Shown one piece after another: positions 23,901-31,688 of a DNA stretch of 64,000 bases. The stretch's first letter is position 1; every line of letters begins with the position of its first letter. A model generated the notes under the pieces. The model saw only the letters and a program-made list of their open reading frames with translations. It was not told where the DNA came from and did no database searches. The translations under genes and the position numbers were made by a program. This stretch comes from Sinomonas sp. R1AF57 (lineage in GTDB: Bacteria; Actinomycetota; Actinomycetes; Actinomycetales; Micrococcaceae), in NCBI RefSeq assembly GCF_002224485.1, contig NZ_CP022463.1, forward strand, positions 3,562,708 through 3,626,707, read 5' to 3'.

Positions 23901-25331
23901 TCAGTTGGACTCGGCGTGGTGCGAACACGCGGACTGCAGGTGCCCGTCCGGGTGTGCGGCACCGTCGGGCGCGGCACCCTCGAGTCGCTCCTCGGAAGCG
24001 ACCGCTGCGCGCATCGCCTCGCGCCAGTAGCCGTGCTGGATCGGGTACAGGCCCTCGTCCTCGGTCTTGACCCCGCTCGAGATCGGGTTGAGGCCCAGGC
24101 CCTTGGCAGTCTCGTCCGGACCCGTGATCTGGTGGGTCTGGCCGCGGCTCATGTCGTTCCACGGGGCGGCGGAGGCGAGGTACGTCTTCTGGCAGGAGCG
24201 GAACTCCTCGAGGTCGTCCGGGGTGGCCATGCCGGTGGCATTGAAGAAGTCCTCGTACTGGCGGATGCGGTTGGCGCGGGCCTCGGCGGACTCGCCCTTG
24301 GGGGCGATGCAGTAGATCGTGACCTCGGTCTTGTCCACGGAGATCGGCCGGAAGTGGCGGATCTGCGAGCTGAACTGGTCCATGAGGTAGACGTTCGGGT
24401 AGAGGCACAGGTTGCGGGAGGCGCCGATCATGAACTCCGCGCGCTCGGCGCCGAACTTCTCGGTCCACTCGTCCTTCATGTCGAAGTTGGGGCGGTCCTG
24501 CGGGTTGCCCCACCACATCCACAGCAGGAGGTGGCCGTGCTCGAACGAGTAGTAGCCGCCGCCCTGCTTGCCCCACGTGCCGGCGTCCATGGCCTTGGTC
24601 TCGTTGGCCGACTCGCCGGTGCCGCGGCGGGCGGTGGTGGCGGCGTAGTTCCAGTGGGTCGCCGAGACGTGGTAGCCGTCGGCGCCGTTCTCGGCCTGGA
24701 CCTTCCAGTTGCCGTCGTACGTGTAGGTCGAGGAGCCGCGGAGCACCTCGAGGCCCTCGGGCGACTGGTCCACGATCATGTCGATGATCTTGGTGGACTC
24801 CCCGAGGTGCTCCGTCAGCGGCTTGACGTCGGGGTTGATGCTGCCGAACAGGAAGCCCCGGTAGCTCTCGAAGCGGGCCACCTTCGTGAGGTCGTGCGAG
24901 CCCTCCTTGTTGAACTGCTCGGGGTAGCCGGCGCCCTTCGGGTCCTTGACCTTGAGCAGCTTGCCGTTGTTCGAGAAGGTCCAGCCGTGGAATGGGCAGG
25001 TGAAGGTGGTGCGGTTGTCCGTCTTGCGGCGGCAGAGCATCGCACCGCGGTGGCTGCAGGCGTTGATGTGGGCGTGGAGCTGCTCGTCCTTGCCGCGCGA
25101 GATGACGATCGGCTGGCGGCCGATGTAGGTGGTGAAGTAGTCCCCGACGTTGGGGATCTGGCTCTCGTGGGCCAGGTAGACCCAGTTGCCCTCGAAGATG
25201 TACTTCATCTCGAGCTCGAACAGCTCCTCATCGGTGAAGATGCTGCGCTTGGCTCGGTAGGTCCCGGTCGACGCGTCTTCGATCAGTGCGTCGGAGAGCT
25301 GGGCGCGGACGTGGTCCAGGGTTTCCGTCAT
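23901..25331 (-). CDS. benA: Benzoate 1,2-dioxygenase large subunit
   Basis: A 476-residue Rieske oxygenase alpha subunit. The Rieske ligands are Cys92/His94 (NACSHRG) and Cys112/His115 (TCPFHGWTF); the mononuclear iron site includes His221 and His226 in [11 protein letters not shown]. It adds O2 across C1-C2 of benzoate. The C-terminal 35 residues are His/Ala/Glu-rich ([19 protein letters not shown]) and look variable. GGGAG lies upstream of ATG 25331. It is divergent from catA, with a 270-base control region between; related toluate or anthranilate oxygenases are possible but the BenD and CatA neighbours favour benzoate. Confidence 0.94.
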   Translation of the reverse strand: MTETLDHVRAQLSDALIEDASTGTYRAKRSIFTDEELFELEMKYIFEGNWVYLAHESQIPNVGDYFTTYIGRQPIVISRGKDEQLHAHINACSHRGAMLCRRKTDNRTTFTCPFHGWTFSNNGKLLKVKDPKGAGYPEQFNKEGSHDLTKVARFESYRGFLFGSINPDVKPLTEHLGESTKIIDMIVDQSPEGLEVLRGSSTYTYDGNWKVQAENGADGYHVSATHWNYAATTARRGTGESANETKAMDAGTWGKQGGGYYSFEHGHLLLWMWWGNPQDRPNFDMKDEWTEKFGAERAEFMIGASRNLCLYPNVYLMDQFSSQIRHFRPISVDKTEVTIYCIAPKGESAEARANRIRQYEDFFNATGMATPDDLEEFRSCQKTYLASAAPWNDMSRGQTHQITGPDETAKGLGLNPISSGVKTEDEGLYPIQHGYWREAMRAAVASEERLEGAAPDGAAHPDGHLQSACSHHAESN

Positions 25332-25409
25332 TGGTTGTCTCCCTTTGCCTGTGGCTTTCCACGACGTCGTCGTCGCGGGCTGTGAAAGATCCTGTCAAGC
25401 CGTGAGGCC

Positions 25410-25421
25410 GATCACACTGGG
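25410..25421. promoter_or_regulatory. Shared 12-mer upstream of benA
   Basis: GATCACACTGGG, one mismatch from GATCACACAGGG upstream of benK. It is embedded in a wider dyad GGCCGA...TCGGCC (25406-25440). Candidate activator (BenR) site for the benA promoter. Confidence 0.5.
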
Positions 25422-25485
25422 CTTTTGCCTAGGGTCGGCCAAGGGTGCTTTTCAAACGCACTGAATATCAATGAGATGTAACTAG

Positions 25486-25506
25486 GTATTTGTGCGCACG
25501 CAATAC
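25486..25506. promoter_or_regulatory. Dyad in the catA promoter
   Basis: GTATT (25486-25490) and AATAC (25502-25506) flank a GTGCGCAC palindrome (25492-25499). TTGTGC (25490-25495) and TAGCGT (25514-25519), 18 bases apart, are a plausible catA promoter that the dyad would overlap. Possible operator of a second, distant regulator of catechol genes. Confidence 0.4.
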
Positions 25507-25606
25507 CGAGGCCTAGCGTGAAGGGCAACGCGACCGACTGTGCCGCCCATCACGCCGACGGCTGATCAGCCAGCCCCCACCCGGCCCATCATCGAGGAGG
25601 ATGACC

Positions 25607-26467
25607 ATGAGCCAGACCACCACGGAATTCGACGCCAAGGCTGCCGAGTCCGGCAACAAGGCCACCGAGCGCTTCAAGTCCAGCGGCAAGCGCGCCGCCC
25701 TCGACGTTCCGAAGGAACGCGTCTCGCTGCTTGCCCGCGAGGTGCTCGAGGCCGTCTACGCCACCATCCGCAAGCACAAGGTCACGTACGCCGAGTACAA
25801 CGCCCTCAAGGACTGGCTGATCAGCGTCGGCGAGGACGGCGAGTGGCCGCTCTTCCTCGACGTGTGGGTCGAGCACGTCGTTGAGGAGGTCGCGACGGAG
25901 AACCGCAAGGGCTCCAAGGGCACCATCGAGGGCCCGTACTACGTGCCGGACTCCCCCGCCCAGAAGACCCCGGCCCGCCTGCCGCGCCGCGACGACGAGC
26001 CCGGCACCGAGCTGACCTGGAAGGGCCAGATCCGCGACCTCGACGGCAACGGCCTCCCCGGCAAGGTGGAGATCTGGCACGCCGACGCCGCGGGCTTCTA
26101 CTCGCAGTACGCCCCGGGCCTGCCCGAGTGGAACCTCCGCGGCACCGTCCTCGCCGACGAGAACGGCAACTTCGAGATCCAGACGATGCGCCCGGCCCCG
26201 TACCAGATCCCGACCGACGGCGCCTGCGGCAAGCTGATCGCCGCCGCCGGCTGGCACGCGTGGCGCCCGGCGCACATCCACGTCAAGGTCTCGGCTCCGG
26301 GCCACGAGCTCATCACCGCGCAGCTCTACTTCCCGGGCGACGCCCACAACGACGACGACATCGCCTCGGCCGTCAAGCCCGAGCTCATCCTCGACCCGAA
26401 GCCCGCTGCGGACGGCAAGGGCGAGGAGATGGTGTACGACTTCGTCCTCGACCCCGCCGAGGGCTGA
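25607..26467 (+). CDS. catA: Catechol 1,2-dioxygenase
   Basis: A 286-residue intradiol dioxygenase converting catechol to cis,cis-muconate. The non-haem iron ligands expected in the family are visible: Tyr in HADAAGFYSQY, Tyr in RPAPYQIPTDG, and both His in WRPAHIHVKVSAPG. The N-terminal helical dimerisation region precedes GTIEGPYYVPDSP. GAGGAGG directly abuts the ATG at 25601, so ATG 25607 (MSQTTTEF), six bases away, is the better start. catB and catC are not in the window. A strong terminator follows. Confidence 0.95.
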   Translation: MSQTTTEFDAKAAESGNKATERFKSSGKRAALDVPKERVSLLAREVLEAVYATIRKHKVTYAEYNALKDWLISVGEDGEWPLFLDVWVEHVVEEVATENRKGSKGTIEGPYYVPDSPAQKTPARLPRRDDEPGTELTWKGQIRDLDGNGLPGKVEIWHADAAGFYSQYAPGLPEWNLRGTVLADENGNFEIQTMRPAPYQIPTDGACGKLIAAAGWHAWRPAHIHVKVSAPGHELITAQLYFPGDAHNDDDIASAVKPELILDPKPAADGKGEEMVYDFVLDPAEG

Positions 26468-26498
26468 ATCGCGGCCTGATCCGACCAGCCACCGTGCT

Positions 26499-26537
26499 GC
26501 AGGAGGGCCTCACCCGTTCAGGGTGAGGCCCTCCTGC
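26499..26537 (+). terminator. catA terminator
   Basis: Perfect 17-bp stem (26499-26515 with 26521-26537, GCAGGAGGGCCTCACCC) and GTTCA loop, 31 bases past the catA stop. No T-run follows. It should insulate catA from the DUF1622 gene. Confidence 0.8.
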
Positions 26538-26636
26538 GCGCCCCCGCACCCCCGGCGTCCCGCCGCCGAGTGCGGCGTTTCAGCCCTGCGTGCCCCGGGC
26601 AACGTCCCAGCGGACGACGGCGACGAGGAGACGCGC

Positions 26637-27005
26637 GTGGACTACCGGGCAGTGATCGAGGCAATTGGCCAATACGTGGACGTCGCCGGGGTGACCGTGA
26701 TGGTCATCGGGGCGCTGGTGTCGATTCCCCTGGCCCTCCGGAAGCCAGGTCCGGCCGGCAAGAGCGTGTACCGCTCCTACCGGCAGCTGCTGGGCAGGTC
26801 GATCCTCCTCGGGCTCGAGCTCCTGGTCGCGGCGGACATCATCCGCACGGTGGCCGTGACCCCGACCCTCCAGAGCGTTGCGGTGCTCGCCGTGATCGTC
26901 CTCATCCGGACGTTCCTGAGCTTCTCCCTCGAGCTGGAGATCACCGGCCGCTGGCCGTGGCAGAAGGAGACACCCAGCGCCCCTCAGCCGATCCGCCAGG
27001 CGTAG
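26637..27005 (+). CDS. DUF1622 membrane protein
   Basis: A 122-residue inner-membrane protein with three hydrophobic segments (VDVAGVTVMVIGALVSIPLA, ILLGLELLVAADIIRTVAVT, SVAVLAVIVLIRTFLSFSLE) and the ELEITGRWPW ending typical of DUF1622. The family has no known activity. GTG 26637 has GAGGAG six bases upstream; the longer frame back to 26523 runs through the catA terminator. Its last 22 bases overlap the 3' end of the convergent protease gene. Confidence 0.88.
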   Translation: MDYRAVIEAIGQYVDVAGVTVMVIGALVSIPLALRKPGPAGKSVYRSYRQLLGRSILLGLELLVAADIIRTVAVTPTLQSVAVLAVIVLIRTFLSFSLELEITGRWPWQKETPSAPQPIRQA

Positions 27006-29050
27006 GCGTACGGCTGCGGGAACCGCGTGATGCGGAACGCGCGGACCACCACCGTGGCCTTCCCCGGCGGCATGTTCTGCCAGAGCACCTGCTCGACGTT
27101 GTTGCGGCGGTCGAAGCCGTCGGAGGTGCCCATGTTGCCGTGCCGCTCCGTGCCGTCCGCAGCCCGCACGATGAGGTCGAGGTCGTTCTGGAGGGCCGCC
27201 CCGGGCGGGTCGGACCAGACGAGGGTGACCTTGAACGTCGCCGAACCGGCAGCGGCAGGCGAGGCGCCGGCGTCGCCCTTTCCCGGGATGTCGACCGTGA
27301 AGCTCTCCTCCTCGCCCTGCTTGAGCGGGCCGCCCTCGCCGAAGCCGCCGTCCGAGCTCGGGCCCGGGATGATGACGGACCCGGCGAGGTCCACCCTGCC
27401 CCAGCCGGAGCTGCCGTTGGGCGAGGCGCCCGCCTCGGTGGGGACATACTGCCCGGCGAGCTCGACCGCGCCGTTGATGAGCAGTGCCTTCACCAGGGCG
27501 GCGCTGGGCGTCGCCGTGCCGTTCTTCACGAGCGTCTCCCGGAGGACGGCAACGCACCCCGCCACGAGCGGCGTGGCCATGCTGGTGCCGCTGTCGAAGA
27601 ACCACAGCGGGTCCGTGGAGGTCCCGAAGTCGGTCGATGGCGACGCGACCTGCCGCGACAGCGTGGAGAGGATGCAGGTCCCGGGGGCGACGACGTCGGG
27701 CTTGATGCGCTGCTCCTTGGTCGGGCCCCGGCTGCTGAAGGCGACCATGCCGTCGGTGCGGTTGGCCTGCCGGTCGCTGCGCACGGGGTTGCTGGGGAAG
27801 TCCGCCGGCCAGTACTGGCCGTAGGTGGGGGCGAACGCCGGCCGGTCCCCCTCGCTCGCCCCGACCGTGATGCAGTTCTTCGCCGCGGACTGGGACCCGA
27901 TCGAGCCGCCGTCCACGAGTCCGTCCCGGTCCTTGTCGGCTCCGTCGTTGCCGGCGGCGAACGTGATGACCATGTCCTGGTGGGTCCAGACGAAGTCGTC
28001 GATCTCCTGGGAGCTCGAATCGTACGGTAGTCCCGGCGTCGTCGAGCCCCACGAGTTGGTGTGCACCCGGGCGCCGTCGGTGTCATAGGGCGGCCGGAAC
28101 AGGTCGTGGAGGTCCGCAGGGAGGCCGCCGAGCTGCCCTGCGGAGTCCAGCGTCGACTGCAGGACGAGCCTCGCGGCCGGCGCCGTCCCCTGGATCGCGC
28201 CGCCCATCGTGGCGGAGGTGCCGTCCCCGAGGACGGAGCCGGCCACGTGGGTCCCGTGGCCGTGCGGGTCGTCCGCGTTGGCCGGGTTCGGCCGGCCGAG
28301 CGCGTACAGCTTCTCGACCCGCCCCGTGAACGCCGGGTGGACGTCCGTCGTCGAGCCCTTGTCGAAGCCGGTGTCCGCGACCGCCACGACCTCGCCGTCG
28401 CCCTTGTACTCGGTCCCATTGACGAGCACGTCGGCGTGCAGGATCACCCGCGAGTGGTTGTTGAACAGCTGGCGCTGCGGGACCTCCTCGATGTGCCGCA
28501 CCTTGTCCACGGCGGCGATGCGGTCGAGCACGCCCTGCTCGACCGTGATGCGGACCTTGTGCCGCCCAGGCTCGAGCGAGCTCGGGTCCAGTTTGGCCGC
28601 GGCCGCGATCTGCTCGAGCACCCCCGCCGAGGCGGGGTCGACGTCGTCGTGCAGCACGACGTCGACCGTCCGCGGCTTGCGCGAGGGCCGCGGTCCGACC
28701 TCCCGCGGCACGATCTCGCGTGCCACGGCGGGCGGCTCGTCGCGGAGCGCGGGATTGACCTTGAAGCCGCGCAGGTAGACGCCTGCCCACGTGACGAACG
28801 GGAGCGCCCGCACCGGCCCGAGGTCCTTGGGCTCGAAGCCGCACAGGTACGTGTCGTCGGGGACGTACTCGTGCACGACGGCGCCGGTCGCCTCGAGCTG
28901 GGCGCGCTGGTCCTCGGTGAGCGGTTCGGCCGTCTGGACGAGGATGTAGTCCGACGACGCCGCATCGGTCACCTCGCGCGCGTGCGCCGCGGGGGCCGCC
29001 GCCTCGGCGGCCGGGTCGAGGGACACGCCATTGATCGTGATCTGCGTCAT
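26984..29050 (-). CDS. Subtilisin-like serine protease (S8), Kp43-like
   Basis: A 688-residue subtilase. The catalytic triad is visible as Asp226 (VAVADTGFD), His265 (HGHGTHVAG) and Ser490 (SGTSMATP), with oxyanion Asn368 (FAAGNDG). The protease domain contains a large insertion between Asn and Ser, and a C-terminal beta-sandwich (about 560-688, KVTLVWSDPPGAALQNDLDL) like that of Kp43/kumamolisin-neighbour proteases. No signal peptide is seen; residues 30-200 look like two propeptide-type repeats (YILVQTAEPLT..., VDVVLHDDVD...). Either secretion is non-classical or it acts in the cytoplasm. TTGAAC/CAATCT with 17-base spacing lies upstream. Confidence 0.9.
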   Translation of the reverse strand: MTQITINGVSLDPAAEAAAPAAHAREVTDAASSDYILVQTAEPLTEDQRAQLEATGAVVHEYVPDDTYLCGFEPKDLGPVRALPFVTWAGVYLRGFKVNPALRDEPPAVAREIVPREVGPRPSRKPRTVDVVLHDDVDPASAGVLEQIAAAAKLDPSSLEPGRHKVRITVEQGVLDRIAAVDKVRHIEEVPQRQLFNNHSRVILHADVLVNGTEYKGDGEVVAVADTGFDKGSTTDVHPAFTGRVEKLYALGRPNPANADDPHGHGTHVAGSVLGDGTSATMGGAIQGTAPAARLVLQSTLDSAGQLGGLPADLHDLFRPPYDTDGARVHTNSWGSTTPGLPYDSSSQEIDDFVWTHQDMVITFAAGNDGADKDRDGLVDGGSIGSQSAAKNCITVGASEGDRPAFAPTYGQYWPADFPSNPVRSDRQANRTDGMVAFSSRGPTKEQRIKPDVVAPGTCILSTLSRQVASPSTDFGTSTDPLWFFDSGTSMATPLVAGCVAVLRETLVKNGTATPSAALVKALLINGAVELAGQYVPTEAGASPNGSSGWGRVDLAGSVIIPGPSSDGGFGEGGPLKQGEEESFTVDIPGKGDAGASPAAAGSATFKVTLVWSDPPGAALQNDLDLIVRAADGTERHGNMGTSDGFDRRNNVEQVLWQNMPPGKATVVVRAFRITRFPQPYAYAWRIG

Positions 29051-29104
29051 CGCTGGCTCCGTTCGTCAGATGCCTCACTCGCTGGACACGGCAAGATTGC
29101 GCGT

Positions 29105-29144
29105 CCTGTCACGAAGGTTCAAGGGTCCGTGACGGCGTGACAGG
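29105..29144. promoter_or_regulatory. Dyad between protease and patatin genes
   Basis: CCTGTCACG (29105-29113) and CGTGACAGG (29136-29144) face each other across 22 bases, with an inner GTGACGG copy. It spans the likely -35 of the protease gene (TTGAAC on the minus strand), so it may be an operator; it could instead serve as a weak terminator for the patatin gene. Confidence 0.4.
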
Positions 29145-29207
29145 AACCGAAGAGTTGCCAACACCGGACCACGGGGTTGCGTTCCGCGGCGCGGGGCTTC
29201 CCCGAGG

Positions 29208-30146
29208 TCAGCGCCAGAACGCCGCGAGCCGGCCGGCCAGGGCCGTGCCTTGGCTGTGGCCGGCACGCGCGGCCATCGGGCGCAGGGTGTGGTCCATGGC
29301 GTTGGCCCCGAACAGGTGCTCGGCGCTGCTGTCCGGGAAGACGGTCTCGACCCTGCTGCCGCCGGCACGGAGCTCGTCGACCTGTGCCGCGAGCTGCATG
29401 CGCCACTCCATTGGATGCCGCGTCCTGCCCCCGAACGGCGACAGCACCAGCACACGCCGGTATCCGGCTGCCAGATCGGCGTTCTCGTTCCGTCGGTATC
29501 CGCCGTCGATGTAGCGGCTGGTGCCGACGGCGTAGGCGAAGCCGCTCGAGCAGCTTGCGGCGACGGCGTCCACCAGCTCGACTCCGGCGTCGCGGTCGAA
29601 CACGGCGGGCTCCCCCGTCACGGCGTCGACGGCGGTGATCAGCAGCCGCCGGTCCGGCCAGCCCTGGCTCGGGAGGCGGCCGGCGACGACGGCGCGCCAC
29701 CGGGCGTGTGCCGTGCCGTCCATTCCTGCGTCCCTCTTGAGCGCGAACACGCCCATCCTGCGGCGCATGTCCTCGGGATCCTGGGCGGCGGCGATGATCT
29801 CCGCGGTCCTCTCGAGCTGGCCGGCCACCCTCCCGGTCGCGGCGCGCCCGCCCTCAGGCTGCGGCGTTGCGGGCCTTGCGTGCTCGGGGGCGGCGAGGAC
29901 GGCGGCGTAGAGCTCGGCGGGGCTGGCGCCGATGATCTGGGCGGCCGCGGTTGAGCCCGCGGAGGTTCCGACGATCAGGTCGGCGTCGGTGACGTCGAGT
30001 CCGGCCTCGGACAGGCCGGCGATGACGCCGATCAGCCAGGCGTTGCCCGTCGACCCGCCGCCGCCGAGGACCAGGGCCCTCTCGGCTGGGGCATCGGGGG
30101 CGTGACGAGGTGAAGACGGTGCTGTGTTCAAAGGTGCTGTGTTCAT
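29208..30146 (-). CDS. Patatin-like phospholipase
   Basis: A 312-residue patatin family hydrolase with the oxyanion loop ALVLGGGGSTGNAWLIGVIA, the nucleophile elbow GTSAGS (Ser, about residue 64) and the catalytic Asp in YIDGGYRRNENADL. Such proteins cleave acyl esters of lipids. No signal peptide. ATG 30146 has AAAGG nine bases upstream; the N-terminal repeat NTAPLNTAPSS comes from a short DNA duplication (GTGCTGTGTTCAAAG / GTGCTGTGTTCATGG). It is divergent from the DUF2382 gene, across the 21-bp repeat arrays. Confidence 0.88.
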   Translation of the reverse strand: MNTAPLNTAPSSPRHAPDAPAERALVLGGGGSTGNAWLIGVIAGLSEAGLDVTDADLIVGTSAGSTAAAQIIGASPAELYAAVLAAPEHARPATPQPEGGRAATGRVAGQLERTAEIIAAAQDPEDMRRRMGVFALKRDAGMDGTAHARWRAVVAGRLPSQGWPDRRLLITAVDAVTGEPAVFDRDAGVELVDAVAASCSSGFAYAVGTSRYIDGGYRRNENADLAAGYRRVLVLSPFGGRTRHPMEWRMQLAAQVDELRAGGSRVETVFPDSSAEHLFGANAMDHTLRPMAARAGHSQGTALAGRLAAFWR

Positions 30147-30342
30147 GGGAGTCGCCTTTCGCGAACGTGCCTCTCGGGCGCTCCCGGTGGCGACTAGCTC
30201 AATCGCGCGATCGTGGACTGCGGGGGAGCACCCACTGCGGATACTGCGTTCATGGGTCTCACCTCCTGCCGATGCGTCACGATCGCCCGAAACGTAGCAC
30301 GGCACCATACGGCCGCACAATGCTCCCCGCCCCCACTCCGCC

Positions 30343-30573
30343 GAGGTCACCCCCTGTGAGCCCGAAGTCACCCCGTGTGGGCGCGAGATCACCCCCTGTG
30401 AACGCGACGTCACCCCCTGTGGGCACGAGATCACCCCCTGTGAACGCGACGTCACCCCGTGCCTCGTCTGAACGGCGTGACCTCGGCGGCACACGGGATG
30501 ACCTCGGCGGCACACGGGATGACCTCGCGCCCACACGGGATGACCTCGGCGGCACACGGGGTGACCTCGGCGG
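30343..30573. repeat. Two opposed arrays of a 21-bp repeat
   Basis: Five and a half direct units of 21 bp with core GAnnTCACCCCSTGTG run from 30343 to 30462; after a 12-base spacer, about four and a half units in the opposite orientation (CACACGGGATGACCTC core) run from 30474 to 30573. Variation within units is confined to a few positions. The arrays fill the divergent region between the patatin and DUF2382 genes and end five bases before the -35 of the sigma-B-like promoter. 21 bp is two helical turns, so every unit presents the same DNA face. There are no unique spacers, so it is not a CRISPR. Confidence 0.9.
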
Positions 30574-30577
30574 CCAT

Positions 30578-30603
30578 GTTTTGGCCGGGGAAGCCTTGGG
30601 TAC
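30578..30603 (+). promoter_or_regulatory. Sigma-B/F-type promoter for the DUF2382 gene
   Basis: GTTT (30578-30581), 16-base spacer, GGGTAC (30598-30603), matching the GTTT-N14-17-GGGWAY pattern of general-stress sigma factors of actinobacteria. The transcript would have a 5' leader of about 130 bases. Confidence 0.6.
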
Positions 30604-30744
30604 TGGTGAGTCATTCGCGCGCCGGACAGCGGCTGCCGATGATCACGGTCGGCGCGGCTGGCGCGAGAACAGCCACTTCCCTCAAGACACGGGGGTACCG
30701 GAGAAGGTATGGCACGATCCAGCAGACCAAAGGAGAAAATCACG

Positions 30745-31623
30745 ATGGTCACACGCGAACAGTTCGACACCATTACGCCCGGCAACGGGGACGTCATCGG
30801 CCAGGACGGCGAGAAGATCGGACGGATCGGGGACCTCTACCTCGATGACGACACCAACAGCCCGAACTGGGTCACGGTCAAGACCGGGCTCTTCGGCACG
30901 CACGAGTCCTTTGTCCCCCTGCACGACGCGAGCGTGCGCGGCGAGGACATCGTGGTGCCCTACACCAAGGACCAGGTGAAGGACGCCCCCCGGGTCGATC
31001 CCGACGGGCACCTCGAGCGCACCGAGGAGGACCGGCTCTACACCCACTACGGCCGCACCGCGCCGTCCTACGGCACCGGCGAGGGCATTGGCGGCGACGG
31101 CCTCCGCGGCGACGGGCGCACCGACGCGCGGGCAGCCGGCGGCGTGGAGCCGGGCTACGACGAGGGCACCGGCACGCGCCGCGCTGACGAGGTCACCGGC
31201 ACCGAGGGTCGCGACACCTCCGGCCCGACGACCGACGACGCCATGACCCGCTCGGAGGAGCGGCTCAATGTCGGCACCGAGCGGCAGGAGACGGGCCGTG
31301 CCCGCCTGCGCAAGTACGTGACGACCGAGAACGTCACCAAGACGGTCCCGGTCCAGCGCGAAGAGGTCCGCGTGGAGCGCGAGCCCATCACGGACGAGAA
31401 CCGCGGCGCCGCGATGGACGGCCCGAACCTCTCCGAGGAGGAGCACGAGGTCACCCTCCACGAGGAGCGGCCCGTGGTCGACAAGGAGACTGTCCCTGTG
31501 GAGCGCGTCAAGCTCGGCACAGAGACCGTCACCGACAAGGAGACCGTGAGCGAGGACGTCGCGAAGGAGCACATCGACACCGAGGGTGTCGAAGGTGAGG
31601 GCCTGCGCCGGCGCGACCGCTAG
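30745..31623 (+). CDS. PRC-barrel and DUF2382 stress protein
   Basis: A 292-residue acidic, hydrophilic protein. Residues about 5-95 form a PRC-barrel (NGDVIGQDGEKIGRIGDLYL ... FVPLHDASVRGEDIVVPY), followed by a low-complexity Gly/Asp/Arg linker and a C-terminal DUF2382 domain (RSEERLNVGTERQETGRARL ... VPVQREEVRVEREPI ... EERPVVDKETVPVERV). Relatives are induced by osmotic, desiccation or stationary-phase stress; the mechanism is unknown. ATG 30745 has AAAGGAGAA upstream. A sigma-B-like promoter precedes it. Confidence 0.9.
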   Translation: MVTREQFDTITPGNGDVIGQDGEKIGRIGDLYLDDDTNSPNWVTVKTGLFGTHESFVPLHDASVRGEDIVVPYTKDQVKDAPRVDPDGHLERTEEDRLYTHYGRTAPSYGTGEGIGGDGLRGDGRTDARAAGGVEPGYDEGTGTRRADEVTGTEGRDTSGPTTDDAMTRSEERLNVGTERQETGRARLRKYVTTENVTKTVPVQREEVRVEREPITDENRGAAMDGPNLSEEEHEVTLHEERPVVDKETVPVERVKLGTETVTDKETVSEDVAKEHIDTEGVEGEGLRRRDR

Positions 31624-31688
31624 CGGCAACGCACGGACGACGGCGGGTGGGCGGCGCAGCAGCGTCGCCCACCCGCCGTCGTGCGTGC

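Noticed and set aside
25332..25606. catB or catC remnants beside catA
   Set aside because: The intergenic region shows only promoter-like dyads, and no muconate cycloisomerase or isomerase motif occurs in the window.
30277..30555. Repetitive protein encoded by the 21-bp arrays (heptad repeats such as PPRSSRV)
   Set aside because: The open frames exist only because 21 is divisible by three; no ribosome site or recognisable domain, and position in a divergent promoter region favours non-coding DNA.
30343..30573. CRISPR array
   Set aside because: Units abut without unique spacers, are in both orientations, and no cas gene is present.
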